From Vulcanimicrobiota bacterium (GTDB taxonomy: Bacteria; Vulcanimicrobiota; Vulcanimicrobiia; Vulcanimicrobiales; Vulcanimicrobiaceae): a stretch of DNA of 38,699 nucleotides. Below, one piece after another: positions 17,709 through 25,564 of this stretch. The position numbers and the translations under genes were made by a program. Position 1 is the first letter of the stretch; every line of letters begins with the position of its first letter. Location of the stretch: the NCBI GenBank assembly GCA_027306785.1, contig DAHUZB010000026.1, positions 1-38,699 of the forward strand. The letters run 5' to 3'. Under the pieces are notes generated by a model. It was not told the DNA's origin and did not search any database. It saw only the letters and a program-made list of their open reading frames with translations.

Positions 17709-17715
17709 GTGCGTG

Positions 17716-17746
17716 AGGCTACGACATGGAGTGAACTCGAAGTCAA
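17716..17746 (-). promoter_or_regulatory. MerR-type promoter for the SDR gene
   Basis: Minus-strand TTGACT (17746-17741) and TAGCCT (17721-17716) are separated by 19 bp, the long spacer typical of MerR-activated promoters. The spacer holds an imperfect dyad (GAGTTCACTC). The -10 ends 7 nt before ATG 17708, so the transcript would start at or beside the start codon. Confidence 0.7.
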
Positions 17747-17750
17747 GCGC

Positions 17751-17781
17751 TTGACTTGGAGCGCGCTCCAGGTGGTAGACT
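17751..17781 (+). promoter_or_regulatory. MerR-type autoregulated promoter of the merR gene
   Basis: TTGACT (17751-17756) and TAGACT (17776-17781) are separated by 19 bp. The spacer contains the perfect palindrome GGAGCGCGCTCC (17758-17769), which resembles operators of AdhR/NmlR-type MerR proteins. The -35 shares an 18-bp perfect palindrome, AAGTCAAGCGCTTGACTT (17740-17757), with the opposite promoter. The ATG follows the -10 by 6 nt with no room for a ribosome-binding site. Confidence 0.8.
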
Positions 17782-17787
17782 GCGCGC

Positions 17788-18204
17788 ATGAGCGCGGATT
17801 TGAAGACGATCGGCGAGGCCGCCGATGTGACCGGCGTCACCGAAGATACGCTTCGTTTCTACGAAAAGATCGGCGTGCTGCTCGAGGTCGAGCGTAACGA
17901 GAGCGGCCATCGGCGATATTCCGATCGAGCGCTCGCCTGGATCGCTTTGGTCGTGCGGCTTCGCTCGACGGGGATGACGCTCGAGTCGATTCAAGCGTAC
18001 GCCGAGCTCGCGCGCCGCGGAAGCGAGACGATTCCGCAGCGGCGCGAGATTTTGATCGAGCACCGCGATCAGATCGCGGCCGAGGCGAGACGCCTGAGCG
18101 AGATCGTCGCGCTGATCGATCGCAAAGTTGCGGGTTACGACGAGATCCTGCGCTCGGGTATCATACCGCAGGTCTCGCCGTGCGAAGTCGCGCCGCCCGC
18201 ATAG
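17788..18204 (+). CDS. MerR-family transcriptional regulator (AdhR-like)
   Basis: 138 aa. The N-terminal winged helix (about 5-75) has the family hallmarks TIGEAADVTGVTEDTLRFYEKIGVL and RRYSDRALAWIALVVRLRSTGMTLESIQAY, and a dimerising helix follows (ILIEHRDQIAAEARRLSEIVALIDRKVAGY). The short C-terminus has one Cys (PQVSPCEVAPPA), a possible electrophile sensor, but no metal-binding Cys cluster. MerR proteins twist promoters that have a 19-bp spacer, and both promoters in this intergenic region have one. It probably activates the divergent SDR gene and regulates itself. Confidence 0.9.
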   Translation: MSADLKTIGEAADVTGVTEDTLRFYEKIGVLLEVERNESGHRRYSDRALAWIALVVRLRSTGMTLESIQAYAELARRGSETIPQRREILIEHRDQIAAEARRLSEIVALIDRKVAGYDEILRSGIIPQVSPCEVAPPA

Positions 18205-18232
18205 CGTCTGCGGTGTCGGCGCGCGATTCGCG

Positions 18233-19315
18233 TTAAGGCACGTGCGTGGAGACCGGCGTGCCTTTGAAGCACGCGACGGTGTACGGGAAATCGTAGGTGG
18301 AGACGTAGTGGTAGATGGTGGTGAGCTTGCCGTCCCACATCACGGCGCTCGTGGTGCCGTGACACTCGTCGAGATCGGCGCTCGTGAGCAGCTTGCCCTG
18401 ATACCACGGTCCGTAGATGCCGAACCCGTCGCTCGCGTAGCCGAGCAGGCCGGAGTTCTGCGTGGCGGACCCGACATCGGTGACGCAAGCCTGCAGCCAT
18501 CCGTGGTAGTGGTAGACGTCGGATTGATCGGGATGTCCGTGACACGAATCTTGGATCTCGCGCGCGACCGCGTCGTTGCCTTGCGCGTCGAACGCGTTGT
18601 AGATCATGGCGCCGTCTAACGCCACGCCGATCGGACCGCCCGAGGTACAACTCGGCTGCGCTGCCGCAGTGGGATTCGCCGGTACGGTGAAGCTGAATGC
18701 GTGCGCGGCGATCGCGTTAGGATTGCGATCGTACTGGAAGGCCGGATCGCTCGGCGAGATCGGAAAGGTTCCGGCGGTGACCGGAGCGATCGGTTCGGCG
18801 TTTCCGCTGATCGTGCGCGTGGTGCCGTTCGACGATTCGCTGAACTGACCGGCGAACGCGTTGCTGCCCTGCACGGCGAGTTTGCCGTTCGCATCGGTGC
18901 TGCCGTCCCACGTCTTCGTCGTGGTGTCGATCCACGGCCCCGTTGTGCTCGTGCCCGTGCCGTTCGGAGCGCTGCATTCGTACACGTAGCCCATCTGAGG
19001 ACCCGCGGTGGAGTATTTTTGGTCGCCGAGCGGGAGCGCCGCGCAGTTGAGCGTGCCGGAGTCGGTGGGCGCTCCGTTCGGACACGTCTGCGGCGTGGCG
19101 TTGCCGTAGCCGCTCGACGCGGTGGAGGTCGGCGTCGGCGTTGATTGGGGCGTACTGGTGCTCGTCGGCGAGCTGGTCGCGGTCGGCGCGCTGGTGCTCG
19201 TGCCGCCGCCCGTCGTCGGGATGCTGCTACCGCCGCCCCCGCCGCCGCCGCCGCATGCGGCGAGCGTGAGCGAGGCGAGGAGCAGAGCTGCTGCGAGTGG
19301 GCGAACGATTTTCAT
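18233..19315 (-). CDS. YHYH-domain surface lipoprotein
   Basis: 360 aa. The signal peptide ends in a lipobox (LTLAAC, Cys21). A Gly run is followed by a Ser/Thr/Pro-rich low-complexity linker (about 35-68), a usual spacer for cell-surface lipoproteins. The C-terminal half contains the YHYH domain, with the naming motif in DVYHYHGWLQAC and GPIGVALDGAMIYNAFDAQG, SDGFGIYG and DECHGTTSAVMWDG around it. The domain is found in secreted proteins of unknown function; its His residues and paired Cys suggest metal binding and disulphides. Start ATG 19315 is the one that gives the lipoprotein signal. It converges on merR with 28 bp between stops. Confidence 0.85.
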   Translation of the reverse strand: MKIVRPLAAALLLASLTLAACGGGGGGGGSSIPTTGGGTSTSAPTATSSPTSTSTPQSTPTPTSTASSGYGNATPQTCPNGAPTDSGTLNCAALPLGDQKYSTAGPQMGYVYECSAPNGTGTSTTGPWIDTTTKTWDGSTDANGKLAVQGSNAFAGQFSESSNGTTRTISGNAEPIAPVTAGTFPISPSDPAFQYDRNPNAIAAHAFSFTVPANPTAAAQPSCTSGGPIGVALDGAMIYNAFDAQGNDAVAREIQDSCHGHPDQSDVYHYHGWLQACVTDVGSATQNSGLLGYASDGFGIYGPWYQGKLLTSADLDECHGTTSAVMWDGKLTTIYHYVSTYDFPYTVACFKGTPVSTHVP

Positions 19316-19379
19316 GAGCACATCATCGCGAGCGCACCCTGAGCACGGCTTGGGGCGATTCACAGATTCACCTAAGCCG

Positions 19380-19479
19380 CCCTTCGACAAGCTCAGGGTG
19401 ACACCCGAAATGGGAAGCTCAGGGTGACACCCGAAATCGGAGGCTCAGGGTGTCCTTCGACAGGCTCAGGATGACACGG
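19380..19479. repeat. Cluster of dispersed CCCTTCGACAAGCTCAGGG-type repeats
   Basis: A full unit (CCCTTCGACAAGCTCAGGG then TGACA) occupies 19380-19403. Two partial units ending AGCTCAGGGTGACAC / GGCTCAGGGTG and a further unit CCTTCGACAGGCTCAGGATGACA follow. The same core recurs at 38144-38239 and in tandem at 38555-38699, so it is a genome-dispersed intergenic element. Here it lies between the YHYH lipoprotein and the aldo/keto reductase stop. Confidence 0.85.
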
Positions 19480-19484
19480 GATGC

Positions 19485-20465
<981 letters not shown>

Positions 20466-20511
20466 GCACCCAAACGACCGGAACGCACCGTCGAGGGTTG
20501 CGTACCGACGC

Positions 20512-20535
20512 GGGCAAGGGAACTCTCCCTTGCCC
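20512..20535. promoter_or_regulatory. Perfect 10-bp hairpin between divergent genes
   Basis: GGGCAAGGGA and TCCCTTGCCC form a perfect stem with an ACTC loop. It sits between the divergent aldo/keto reductase and the first small secreted protein gene. No T-run follows on either strand, so it is probably an operator or 5'-leader structure and not a terminator. Confidence 0.4.
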
Positions 20536-20584
20536 ACTAACGTTTCCCGGGTAGGTTTTCAAGCGCTATCGTGGAGGTTTTATC

Positions 20585-21040
20585 ATGAGGCGGATCTACG
20601 CGTTCCTTGCCTGTGCCATGTTCATGGCTTGTGCCGCGCTCCCGGGCAGTGCGTACAATGCGGCAAACGGCGAGCTCGTTACGTATAACCCGACGCAGTA
20701 CCAGGTGTGGATCACGATCTACAACGGCTTCCGACATCAGATGGGCTCTCGTTGGCTGCAGCCGTATCAAACGGACTATTGGAATAACTGCTGCTATGCG
20801 GCGGGCTCGATTTATTACGTGCGCGCCGAGGTGAAGAAGACCGAGAACGGCCACATGTCGCAGATCGCCGATACGACGATTCAGGTGGTCCCGCGTCTCT
20901 GCAATCAACCGGCCGGACAGGGAAAGACGGGCGATCCGTACGGATATGGGCGCGTTGTGTTGCGGCACAGCGGCGGCAATCATTTCTATTGGGATCGCGA
21001 CGACCTCGTGCGAAACCCCGGAAACACGTGCTTGTTCTAA
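20585..21040 (+). CDS. Small secreted protein of unknown function, tandem copy 1
   Basis: 151 aa. I do not recognise the family. A signal peptide (MRRIYAFLACAMFMACAALPGSA) precedes a mature domain of about 128 residues with four Cys (adjacent pair in NNCCYA, then RLCN and a Cys near the end) and many aromatic residues (YQVWITIYNGFRHQMGSRW, GSIYYVRAEVKKTENG, NHFYWDRDD). The pattern suggests a disulphide-bonded beta-sandwich outside the cytoplasm. GGAGG at 20573-20577 sets the start. A second copy starts exactly 480 bp downstream. Confidence 0.8.
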   Translation: MRRIYAFLACAMFMACAALPGSAYNAANGELVTYNPTQYQVWITIYNGFRHQMGSRWLQPYQTDYWNNCCYAAGSIYYVRAEVKKTENGHMSQIADTTIQVVPRLCNQPAGQGKTGDPYGYGRVVLRHSGGNHFYWDRDDLVRNPGNTCLF

Positions 21041-21064
21041 ACGATGAGGCATGGAGGTTTTATC

Positions 21065-21526
21065 ATGAAGCGAATCTACGCGATCCTTGCCTGTGCCGTG
21101 TTCGTGGCCTGTGCCGCGCTCCCGGGCAGCGCCTACAATCCCGCGAACGGCCAACTCGTAACGTACAATCCGACGAACTACCAGGTGTGGATCACGATTT
21201 ACAACGGATTCCGTCATCAGATGGGGTCGCGTTGGCTTCAGGCACATCAGGTCGACCTTTGGAATAATTGCTGCTACGCCGCAGGTTCGATCTACTACGT
21301 GCGTGCCGAAGTGAAGAAGACCGAGAACGGGCACATGTCGCAGATTGCCGACACGACGATTAAGGTGGTCCCGCGTCTCTGCAACATGCCCACGGAGCCC
21401 GGAAAGACGGGCGATCCGTACGGATACGGGCGCGTCGTGTTGCGCCACAGCGGCGGCAACCATTTCTATTGGGACCGCGACGATCTCGTGCGAGAACCCG
21501 GAAACCGCTGCATCAGTAATCGGTGA
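21065..21526 (+). CDS. Small secreted protein of unknown function, tandem copy 2
   Basis: 153 aa, a close paralog of the preceding gene. Signal peptide, Cys positions and nearly all mature residues are shared (for example EVKKTENGHMSQIADTTI and RVVLRHSGGNHFYWDRDD are the same). Differences concentrate in PYQTDY/AHQVDL, QPAGQ/MPTEP and the last six residues. The shared leader (GGAGGTTTTATC before ATG) shows that the duplication included the ribosome-binding site. ATG 21065 is chosen for that reason over the upstream in-frame ATG 21044. Only 24 bp separate it from copy 1, so both are probably on one message. Confidence 0.8.
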   Translation: MKRIYAILACAVFVACAALPGSAYNPANGQLVTYNPTNYQVWITIYNGFRHQMGSRWLQAHQVDLWNNCCYAAGSIYYVRAEVKKTENGHMSQIADTTIKVVPRLCNMPTEPGKTGDPYGYGRVVLRHSGGNHFYWDRDDLVREPGNRCISNR

Positions 21527-21533
21527 AGCAGGC

Positions 21534-22307
21534 TTAGGCCAAGAGTTGTGCGCGGCTCCAGAGTGTGACTGCAGCCGCGCACGCGATCGCGCCGAGCGCG
21601 AAGAGCATACCGATCGCGAGATTCGGGGTGAGCCAGTGCAGCGATGCTCCCAAACGATCCGGTGCGAAGCCGTTGATCTTTACGTGCAGTCCGGGCGCCT
21701 TCGCCGAATGCGTGATCAGCGCAACCGGATTGAGCGGAGCGAGCATGCGCAATACACCCGAAGCGGGATCCTGCGCGAGCATCGTCCAGATTACGCCGAT
21801 CGGCACGACCGCGATGCCCGCAAAGGCTGCGCGCCGCAGGAGCATGCCGAGCAGCGCGCTATAGCCGTAGACCGCGAACGGGAACGCGAGCGCGAAGAGC
21901 AGCGCGTGCACATCGAATTGCGAGAGCATTGCGCCGATCTGCGCAGGCCCGATGACGGGGAGTTGCGGCAGGTACGTGACGACGATCAGCGCGCCGCAGG
22001 CCACGAGGATGCCTCCGAGGTCCACCAGCATGGCGAGTGCCGCACTGCGTCGGCGGTCCGTCGGCAACACCCAGAGCGTCTGCGCGGCCTCGCGCGACGT
22101 ACCCGCAAATGCCGCACCGTAGATCGATGCGAAGAGCGCGAGCGACCATCCGATCAACGTGATGAGCGCGAAACTGAGCGGCGAATCGAAGCGATCCGAG
22201 CCGTGCAGCGAGATGTTCGAATAGGCGAAGATGAGGCTCGGAATCAGCGTGACGATCGTCAGCACGACGATGGCTTTGCGCATGACGAGAAATTGCCGGT
22301 ACATCAT
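21534..22307 (-). CDS. ABC-2-type transporter permease
   Basis: 257 aa, six hydrophobic segments expected. The start (MMYRQFLVMRKAIVVLTIVTLIP) and alternating loops fit the ABC-2 permease class encoded beside YtrB-like ATPases. It has no signature that reveals the substrate. It overlaps the ATPase gene by 4 bp (ATGA) and is the last gene of the GntR-ATPase-permease operon. In Firmicutes, YtrA-regulated transporters of this form respond to cell-wall-active compounds; a similar role here is only inferred. Confidence 0.8.
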   Translation of the reverse strand: MMYRQFLVMRKAIVVLTIVTLIPSLIFAYSNISLHGSDRFDSPLSFALITLIGWSLALFASIYGAAFAGTSREAAQTLWVLPTDRRRSAALAMLVDLGGILVACGALIVVTYLPQLPVIGPAQIGAMLSQFDVHALLFALAFPFAVYGYSALLGMLLRRAAFAGIAVVPIGVIWTMLAQDPASGVLRMLAPLNPVALITHSAKAPGLHVKINGFAPDRLGASLHWLTPNLAIGMLFALGAIACAAAVTLWSRAQLLA

Positions 22308-23188
22308 TTCAAGATCTCCTCGCGATCGCCGACCGCTTCGAAAAAGACGTCTTCCAAGGTCATCTCGTGCTCGCGAATATCGAGCGGTTCGAGCGTTGCG
22401 AGCGCGGCGCGAATGACCGGAGCGTTCCCGTCGGTGTAGACGCGGATGACGCCGTCCTCAACCAGGTACGGCGCGGGAATGCGCTCGCGCAGACGCACCG
22501 CGTCGGGCGGCGCGGCGAGCGTTGCTTCGAGAATTGCTTTGCTGCGGCGAACCTCTTCCAAGTCGCCGCTCAGGGCGAGCGTACCGCGTTTGAGGATCGC
22601 GAAGCGTTCGACCGTGCGTTCGATATCGCCGATCTGATGCGAACTGAAGATGACGGTGCGTCCGTCGGCGCCCGCCTGCACGATGAGTTCCAGCAGCAGA
22701 CGCTGCGCGACCGGGTCGAGCCCGGACGCGGGTTCATCGAGCATCAAGAGATCGGCGCCCTGCGCGAAGACGAGCGCGAGCGCGAGAGCTTGCTGCTGCC
22801 CTTTGGAGAGGCTGCGCACGCGTCGCGAGAGATCGATCTCGAATCGTTCGACGAGTTCGGCGAAGCGCAGGCGATCGAACGAGCGAAAGGCGCTCGCGCG
22901 CAGATGCGCATGCTCGCGACCCGTCATGAAGCCTTCGAGCGCCGTGCCTTCCGGAAGATAGGCGATGCGTTCGAAGAGCGCGGGCGTGCGCTGCTGCCCG
23001 AAGATCGAAATCTTGCCCGCACTCGGCGCGATCAACCCGAGTACGCAGTTGATCGTCGTGCTCTTCCCGGCGCCGTTGCGGCCGAGCAGCCCGAAGATGC
23101 AGCCTTCGGGAACGGTGAGACTGAGATCGCGCAGGGCATGGCGGTCGCGATACCGTTTGGAGAGGCGGCTGAGTTCGAGTGCGGTCAT
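22304..23188 (-). CDS. ABC transporter ATP-binding protein
   Basis: 294 aa. The nucleotide-binding domain has Walker A GRNGAGKST, a signature region that reads VRSLSKGQQQALALALVFAQG (LSKGQ in place of LSGGQ), Walker B LLMLDEPASGLDP and the switch His in VIFSSHQ. After residue 220 a domain typical of ABC-2 exporters follows (APPDAVRLRERIPAPYLVEDGVIRVYTDG). It should power the adjacent permease for export. It overlaps the GntR gene (ATGA at 23185-23188) and the permease, so all three are translationally coupled. Confidence 0.92.
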   Translation of the reverse strand: MTALELSRLSKRYRDRHALRDLSLTVPEGCIFGLLGRNGAGKSTTINCVLGLIAPSAGKISIFGQQRTPALFERIAYLPEGTALEGFMTGREHAHLRASAFRSFDRLRFAELVERFEIDLSRRVRSLSKGQQQALALALVFAQGADLLMLDEPASGLDPVAQRLLLELIVQAGADGRTVIFSSHQIGDIERTVERFAILKRGTLALSGDLEEVRRSKAILEATLAAPPDAVRLRERIPAPYLVEDGVIRVYTDGNAPVIRAALATLEPLDIREHEMTLEDVFFEAVGDREEILK

Positions 23189-23598
23189 GTCTCCTCGGCC
23201 TGCCGTTCCTCATCGTCGTACCAGCGCGCGAGCGCGTCGTGTAGCGCATCCCGAAGGCGCGATGCCGGTACGTTCAGCGCACGCGCTTCACGAACCGCGG
23301 CATCGATCTGTTCCGCGACGACGTCCTGGTGGGCGCTCGTCGCCGTTGCTCCGTCGGTCCCGGTCACAAACGCGCCGCGGCCGGGCAGGCTGCGGACGAG
23401 GCCGAGGTGTTCGAGCTCGCGGATCGCCCGCGAGACCGTCGCCGGATTGACGATGAGCTCGGTCGAGAGCTGCTTCACGGTGGGAAGCTGCTCGCCCGGC
23501 TTGAGGATGCCGATCCCGATAGCGCGCCGGATCTGCTCCACCAGCTGGAGATAGACCGGGTAGCCGTTGCGGGGGTTGATGCGAAGATAGAGCGGCAT
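23185..23598 (-). CDS. GntR-family regulator, YtrA subfamily
   Basis: 137 aa, short as in the YtrA subfamily. The winged helix covers about 10-75 (PVYLQLVEQIRRAIGIGILKPGEQLPTVKQLSTELIVNPATVSRAIRELEHLGLVRSLPGRGAFV). The remaining 60 residues form a dimerising helical tail with no ligand-binding domain. It is the first gene of the ABC operon and is expected to repress it. Start ATG 23598 lies 10 bp from an 18-bp perfect palindrome that fits YtrA operators, and there is no ribosome-binding site, so the message may be leaderless. Confidence 0.92.
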   Translation of the reverse strand: MPLYLRINPRNGYPVYLQLVEQIRRAIGIGILKPGEQLPTVKQLSTELIVNPATVSRAIRELEHLGLVRSLPGRGAFVTGTDGATATSAHQDVVAEQIDAAVREARALNVPASRLRDALHDALARWYDDEERQAEET

Positions 23599-23603
23599 AT
23601 TGG

Positions 23604-23631
23604 TATAGTAATGTACTAGTACATTAGTATA
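23604..23631 (-). promoter_or_regulatory. YtrA-type operator overlapping the GntR-ABC promoter
   Basis: TAATGTACTAGTACATTA (23609-23626) is a perfect 18-bp palindrome, and AT-rich flanks extend it to 28 bp with one mismatch pair. A TACTAT hexamer on the minus strand (23610-23605) lies 6 nt before ATG 23598 and may be the -10. A TTGACA occurs upstream on the minus strand (23650-23645), but its spacing does not suit that -10. Binding here would block RNA polymerase and give autorepression. Confidence 0.75.
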
Positions 23632-23732
23632 TCGAGATGCGGGGTGTCAAGCCCGGGGCTGCGGGCTGGCTTCGGCAGCCCGAACGCAAGATTCGGAATG
23701 CCGTGATGCGGTCGATGATCTAGGATGGCGGC

Positions 23733-24203
23733 ATGGCAGTCTTTCGTATCTCGGGCTTGGAGCCGTCGCTCTTTCGCAGTCTGTTCGGCGCATCCGACGA
23801 GGAGCTCGCCGCGCGCGGCGCGCAGCGCATGATCGTCGATGATGAACCGGGTTTCCCCGATCGCATCGAACTGCGCGATCTTTCCGTCGGTGAATCCGTG
23901 ATTCTCACAAACTATACGCATCTCGATGCGGCGTCGCCGTACCGCTCCTCGCACGCGCTCTTCGTGCGGGAGGGTGCAACGCGCGCCTACGATGCGTTCG
24001 ATGAGGTGCCCGCCGTGCTGCTCCGGCGGCTGCTCAGCGTGCGCGTCTTCGACGCCGCGGCCATGATGGTGGATGCCGCTGTGCTCGACGGCGAGCTGCT
24101 CTTCGATTGGATCGCGGATCGCTTTGACGACGACCGCGCGGACTTCATCGACGTGCACAGCGCGAAGCGCGGCTGCTTTCTCGCGCGCGTGAAGCGACCG
24201 TGA
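23733..24203 (+). CDS. DUF1203 family protein
   Basis: 156 aa. The sequence runs FRISGLEPSLFRSLFGASDEELAARGA, then RIELRDLSVGESVILTNYTHLDAASPYRSSHALFVRE and a closing FIDVHSAKRGCFLARV, the pattern of DUF1203, a family with no known activity. The conserved HALFVRE and HSAKRGC segments could form an active or binding site. It overlaps the Ada-like gene (GTGA at 24200-24203), so the two are translated together. An AGGA lies 7 nt before ATG 23733; a TAGGAT there could instead be a -10 hexamer. Confidence 0.85.
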   Translation: MAVFRISGLEPSLFRSLFGASDEELAARGAQRMIVDDEPGFPDRIELRDLSVGESVILTNYTHLDAASPYRSSHALFVREGATRAYDAFDEVPAVLLRRLLSVRVFDAAAMMVDAAVLDGELLFDWIADRFDDDRADFIDVHSAKRGCFLARVKRP

Positions 24204-25018
24204 TCGACGACTTTCGGCGCGTGGCCGACGCGATCTCGTACATCATCGCGCATCGGGCCGAACAGCCGTCGCTCGCGGCGGTCGCATCGCACGTCGGGCT
24301 AAGCCCGCATCATTTTCAGCGCGAGTTCAAGCGGCTTGCGGGAATCACGCCCAAGCAGTTTCTGGCCGCGGCGACACTCGAGTACGCGAAACCGCTGCTC
24401 GCGGAGGGCGCAAGCGTGCTCGATGCATCGCTCGACGCCGGGCTATCGAGCCCCGCGCGGCTGCACGATCATTTCGTCACGATCGAAGCGCTCACGCCCG
24501 GCGAGTACAAACAAGGCGGCGCCGGAATGCGCGCGACGTACGGATTCGCGCGGACGGTGTTCGGCACGATGCGTGTGGTGCAGACGGAGCGCGGCATCAT
24601 GATGCTCGACTTCATGGAAGGCGAGGATGCACTCGATCCCGCGGAGACCCCGATTCCGCTCGCGCATTTCGCGCGTGACGACCGCGCGGCGGAATCCGTA
24701 GCTCGCGCCGCGCTCGGCGATAAGCGCGCCCCGCTGCGCGTAACGGTGCGCGGCACGAACTTCCAACTGCGCGTGTGGCGCGCAGTGCTCGCGCTCGAGC
24801 CCGGCGACCGTATCGCGTATCATGAACTCGCCCGAGCGATCGGTGCTTCGAGCGCCGCACGTGCCGTGGGCAACGCGCTCGCCGCAAACCCGGTCGGCGT
24901 GCTGATCCCGTGTCACCGCGTCATCGCCGCGAGCGGAGCCATCGGTAACTACCGCTGGGGCAACGAGCGCAAGCGCGCCCTGCTCGCATGGGAAAGCTCT
25001 CGACGCGACGCCACGTAG
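24200..25018 (+). CDS. Ada-like AraC-type HTH fused to O6-methylguanine-DNA methyltransferase
   Basis: 272 aa from GTG 24200, which overlaps the DUF1203 stop. An AraC-type DNA-binding domain (about 5-105; LAAVASHVGLSPHHFQREFKRLAGITPKQFL) is joined to a methyltransferase domain. The latter ends in the acceptor motif IPCHRV (Cys238) with the downstream GNYRWGNERKRALL. The protein should repair O6-alkylguanine by transferring the alkyl group to Cys238 and may act as a regulator. The N-terminal zinc/Cys domain that senses methylphosphotriesters in E. coli Ada is absent, so induction through that route is not expected. The same two-domain form is common outside enterobacteria. Confidence 0.9.
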   Translation: MIDDFRRVADAISYIIAHRAEQPSLAAVASHVGLSPHHFQREFKRLAGITPKQFLAAATLEYAKPLLAEGASVLDASLDAGLSSPARLHDHFVTIEALTPGEYKQGGAGMRATYGFARTVFGTMRVVQTERGIMMLDFMEGEDALDPAETPIPLAHFARDDRAAESVARAALGDKRAPLRVTVRGTNFQLRVWRAVLALEPGDRIAYHELARAIGASSAARAVGNALAANPVGVLIPCHRVIAASGAIGNYRWGNERKRALLAWESSRRDAT

Positions 25019-25026
25019 CGCAGTCG

Positions 25027-25377
25027 CTACTGGGGAAAGACGACGACGAACAGGTACGAGCCGGGAACGGGTTTGCACTCGATGAGCTCGGGCGTGTATT
25101 TAACGCCTCGCGCCGCTTTCAAAGCGGCGAGATCCAGTTCGTGATTACCCGTGCTCTCCACGAAATCGTAGCCGGTGAGTTCGCCCGTATCGGACAGATG
25201 CACGCGAATTACGACGGTGCCGTGCACGGGCGACCGTGAGAGCGCCGGAAAATGAATCGTCGGCACTTCGGTAATGCCCGCGGCTTTGTTCGGTTCGGGA
25301 CACGTTTGCGCGGAGACCGGTAGCGCCAAGGCGGCGGAGAGTACGAACGTGCAAGCGGGTAGCGTGAAACGGTTCAT
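25027..25377 (-). CDS. Secreted TonB C-terminal-like protein
   Basis: 116 aa. A signal peptide ending PVSA (about 1-23) is followed by one domain similar to the TonB C-terminal fold: VHGTVVIRVHLSDTGELTGYDFVESTGNHELDLAALKAARGVKYTPELIECKPVPG. The usual TonB membrane anchor and Pro-rich spacer are missing, so it cannot transmit proton-motive force as TonB does; a free periplasmic binding role is possible. Two Cys (QTCPEP and IECKP) could form a disulphide. It converges on the Ada-like gene with 8 bp between stops. The island-like region starts just upstream of it. Confidence 0.75.
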   Translation of the reverse strand: MNRFTLPACTFVLSAALALPVSAQTCPEPNKAAGITEVPTIHFPALSRSPVHGTVVIRVHLSDTGELTGYDFVESTGNHELDLAALKAARGVKYTPELIECKPVPGSYLFVVVFPQ

Positions 25378-25456
25378 GGATCCCTCCCTTGCTGACGAGG
25401 AGCCCCAGTATGCGTGATGCGCGGGAAGAGTCCGTGAACGCGCGGCTAGCGGGCCA

Positions 25457-25564
25457 ATGCGTAGAAAGCGGACCTGATTATACGCATATCAAGCGTAGAA
25501 TCCTGGACGGATGCGTAGAATCCATGCTATATTACACGCACCTCATGCGTAAAACGTGGATATG
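25457..25564 (+). promoter_or_regulatory. Duplicated three-half-site operator and promoter of the fic gene
   Basis: Half-sites with consensus ATGCGTAnAA occur at 25457 (plus), 25487 (minus), 25491 (plus), 25511 (plus), 25541 (minus) and 25545 (plus). They form two 54-bp units with identical internal spacing (0, +30 inverted, +34). The last half-site contains the fic start codon. A possible promoter, TGGACG (25504-25509), 18 bp, TATATT (25528-25533), lies inside the second unit, so a bound regulator would cover it. A more diverged ATGCGTGATG lies at 25410. Confidence 0.65.

Larger units (their letters stand above)
20571..21526 (+). repeat. 480-bp tandem gene duplication
   Basis: The segment from the ribosome-binding site (TGGAGGTTTTATC) through the end of the secreted-protein gene occurs twice, with start codons exactly 480 bp apart (20585 and 21065). 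Most differences are third-codon-position changes, so the duplication is not recent but the protein is conserved. Confidence 0.85.

Noticed and set aside
20512-20535. Terminator between the aldo/keto reductase and the secreted-protein genes
   Set aside because: The genes are divergent here and no T-run follows the stem on either strand, so it was listed as a possible regulatory hairpin.
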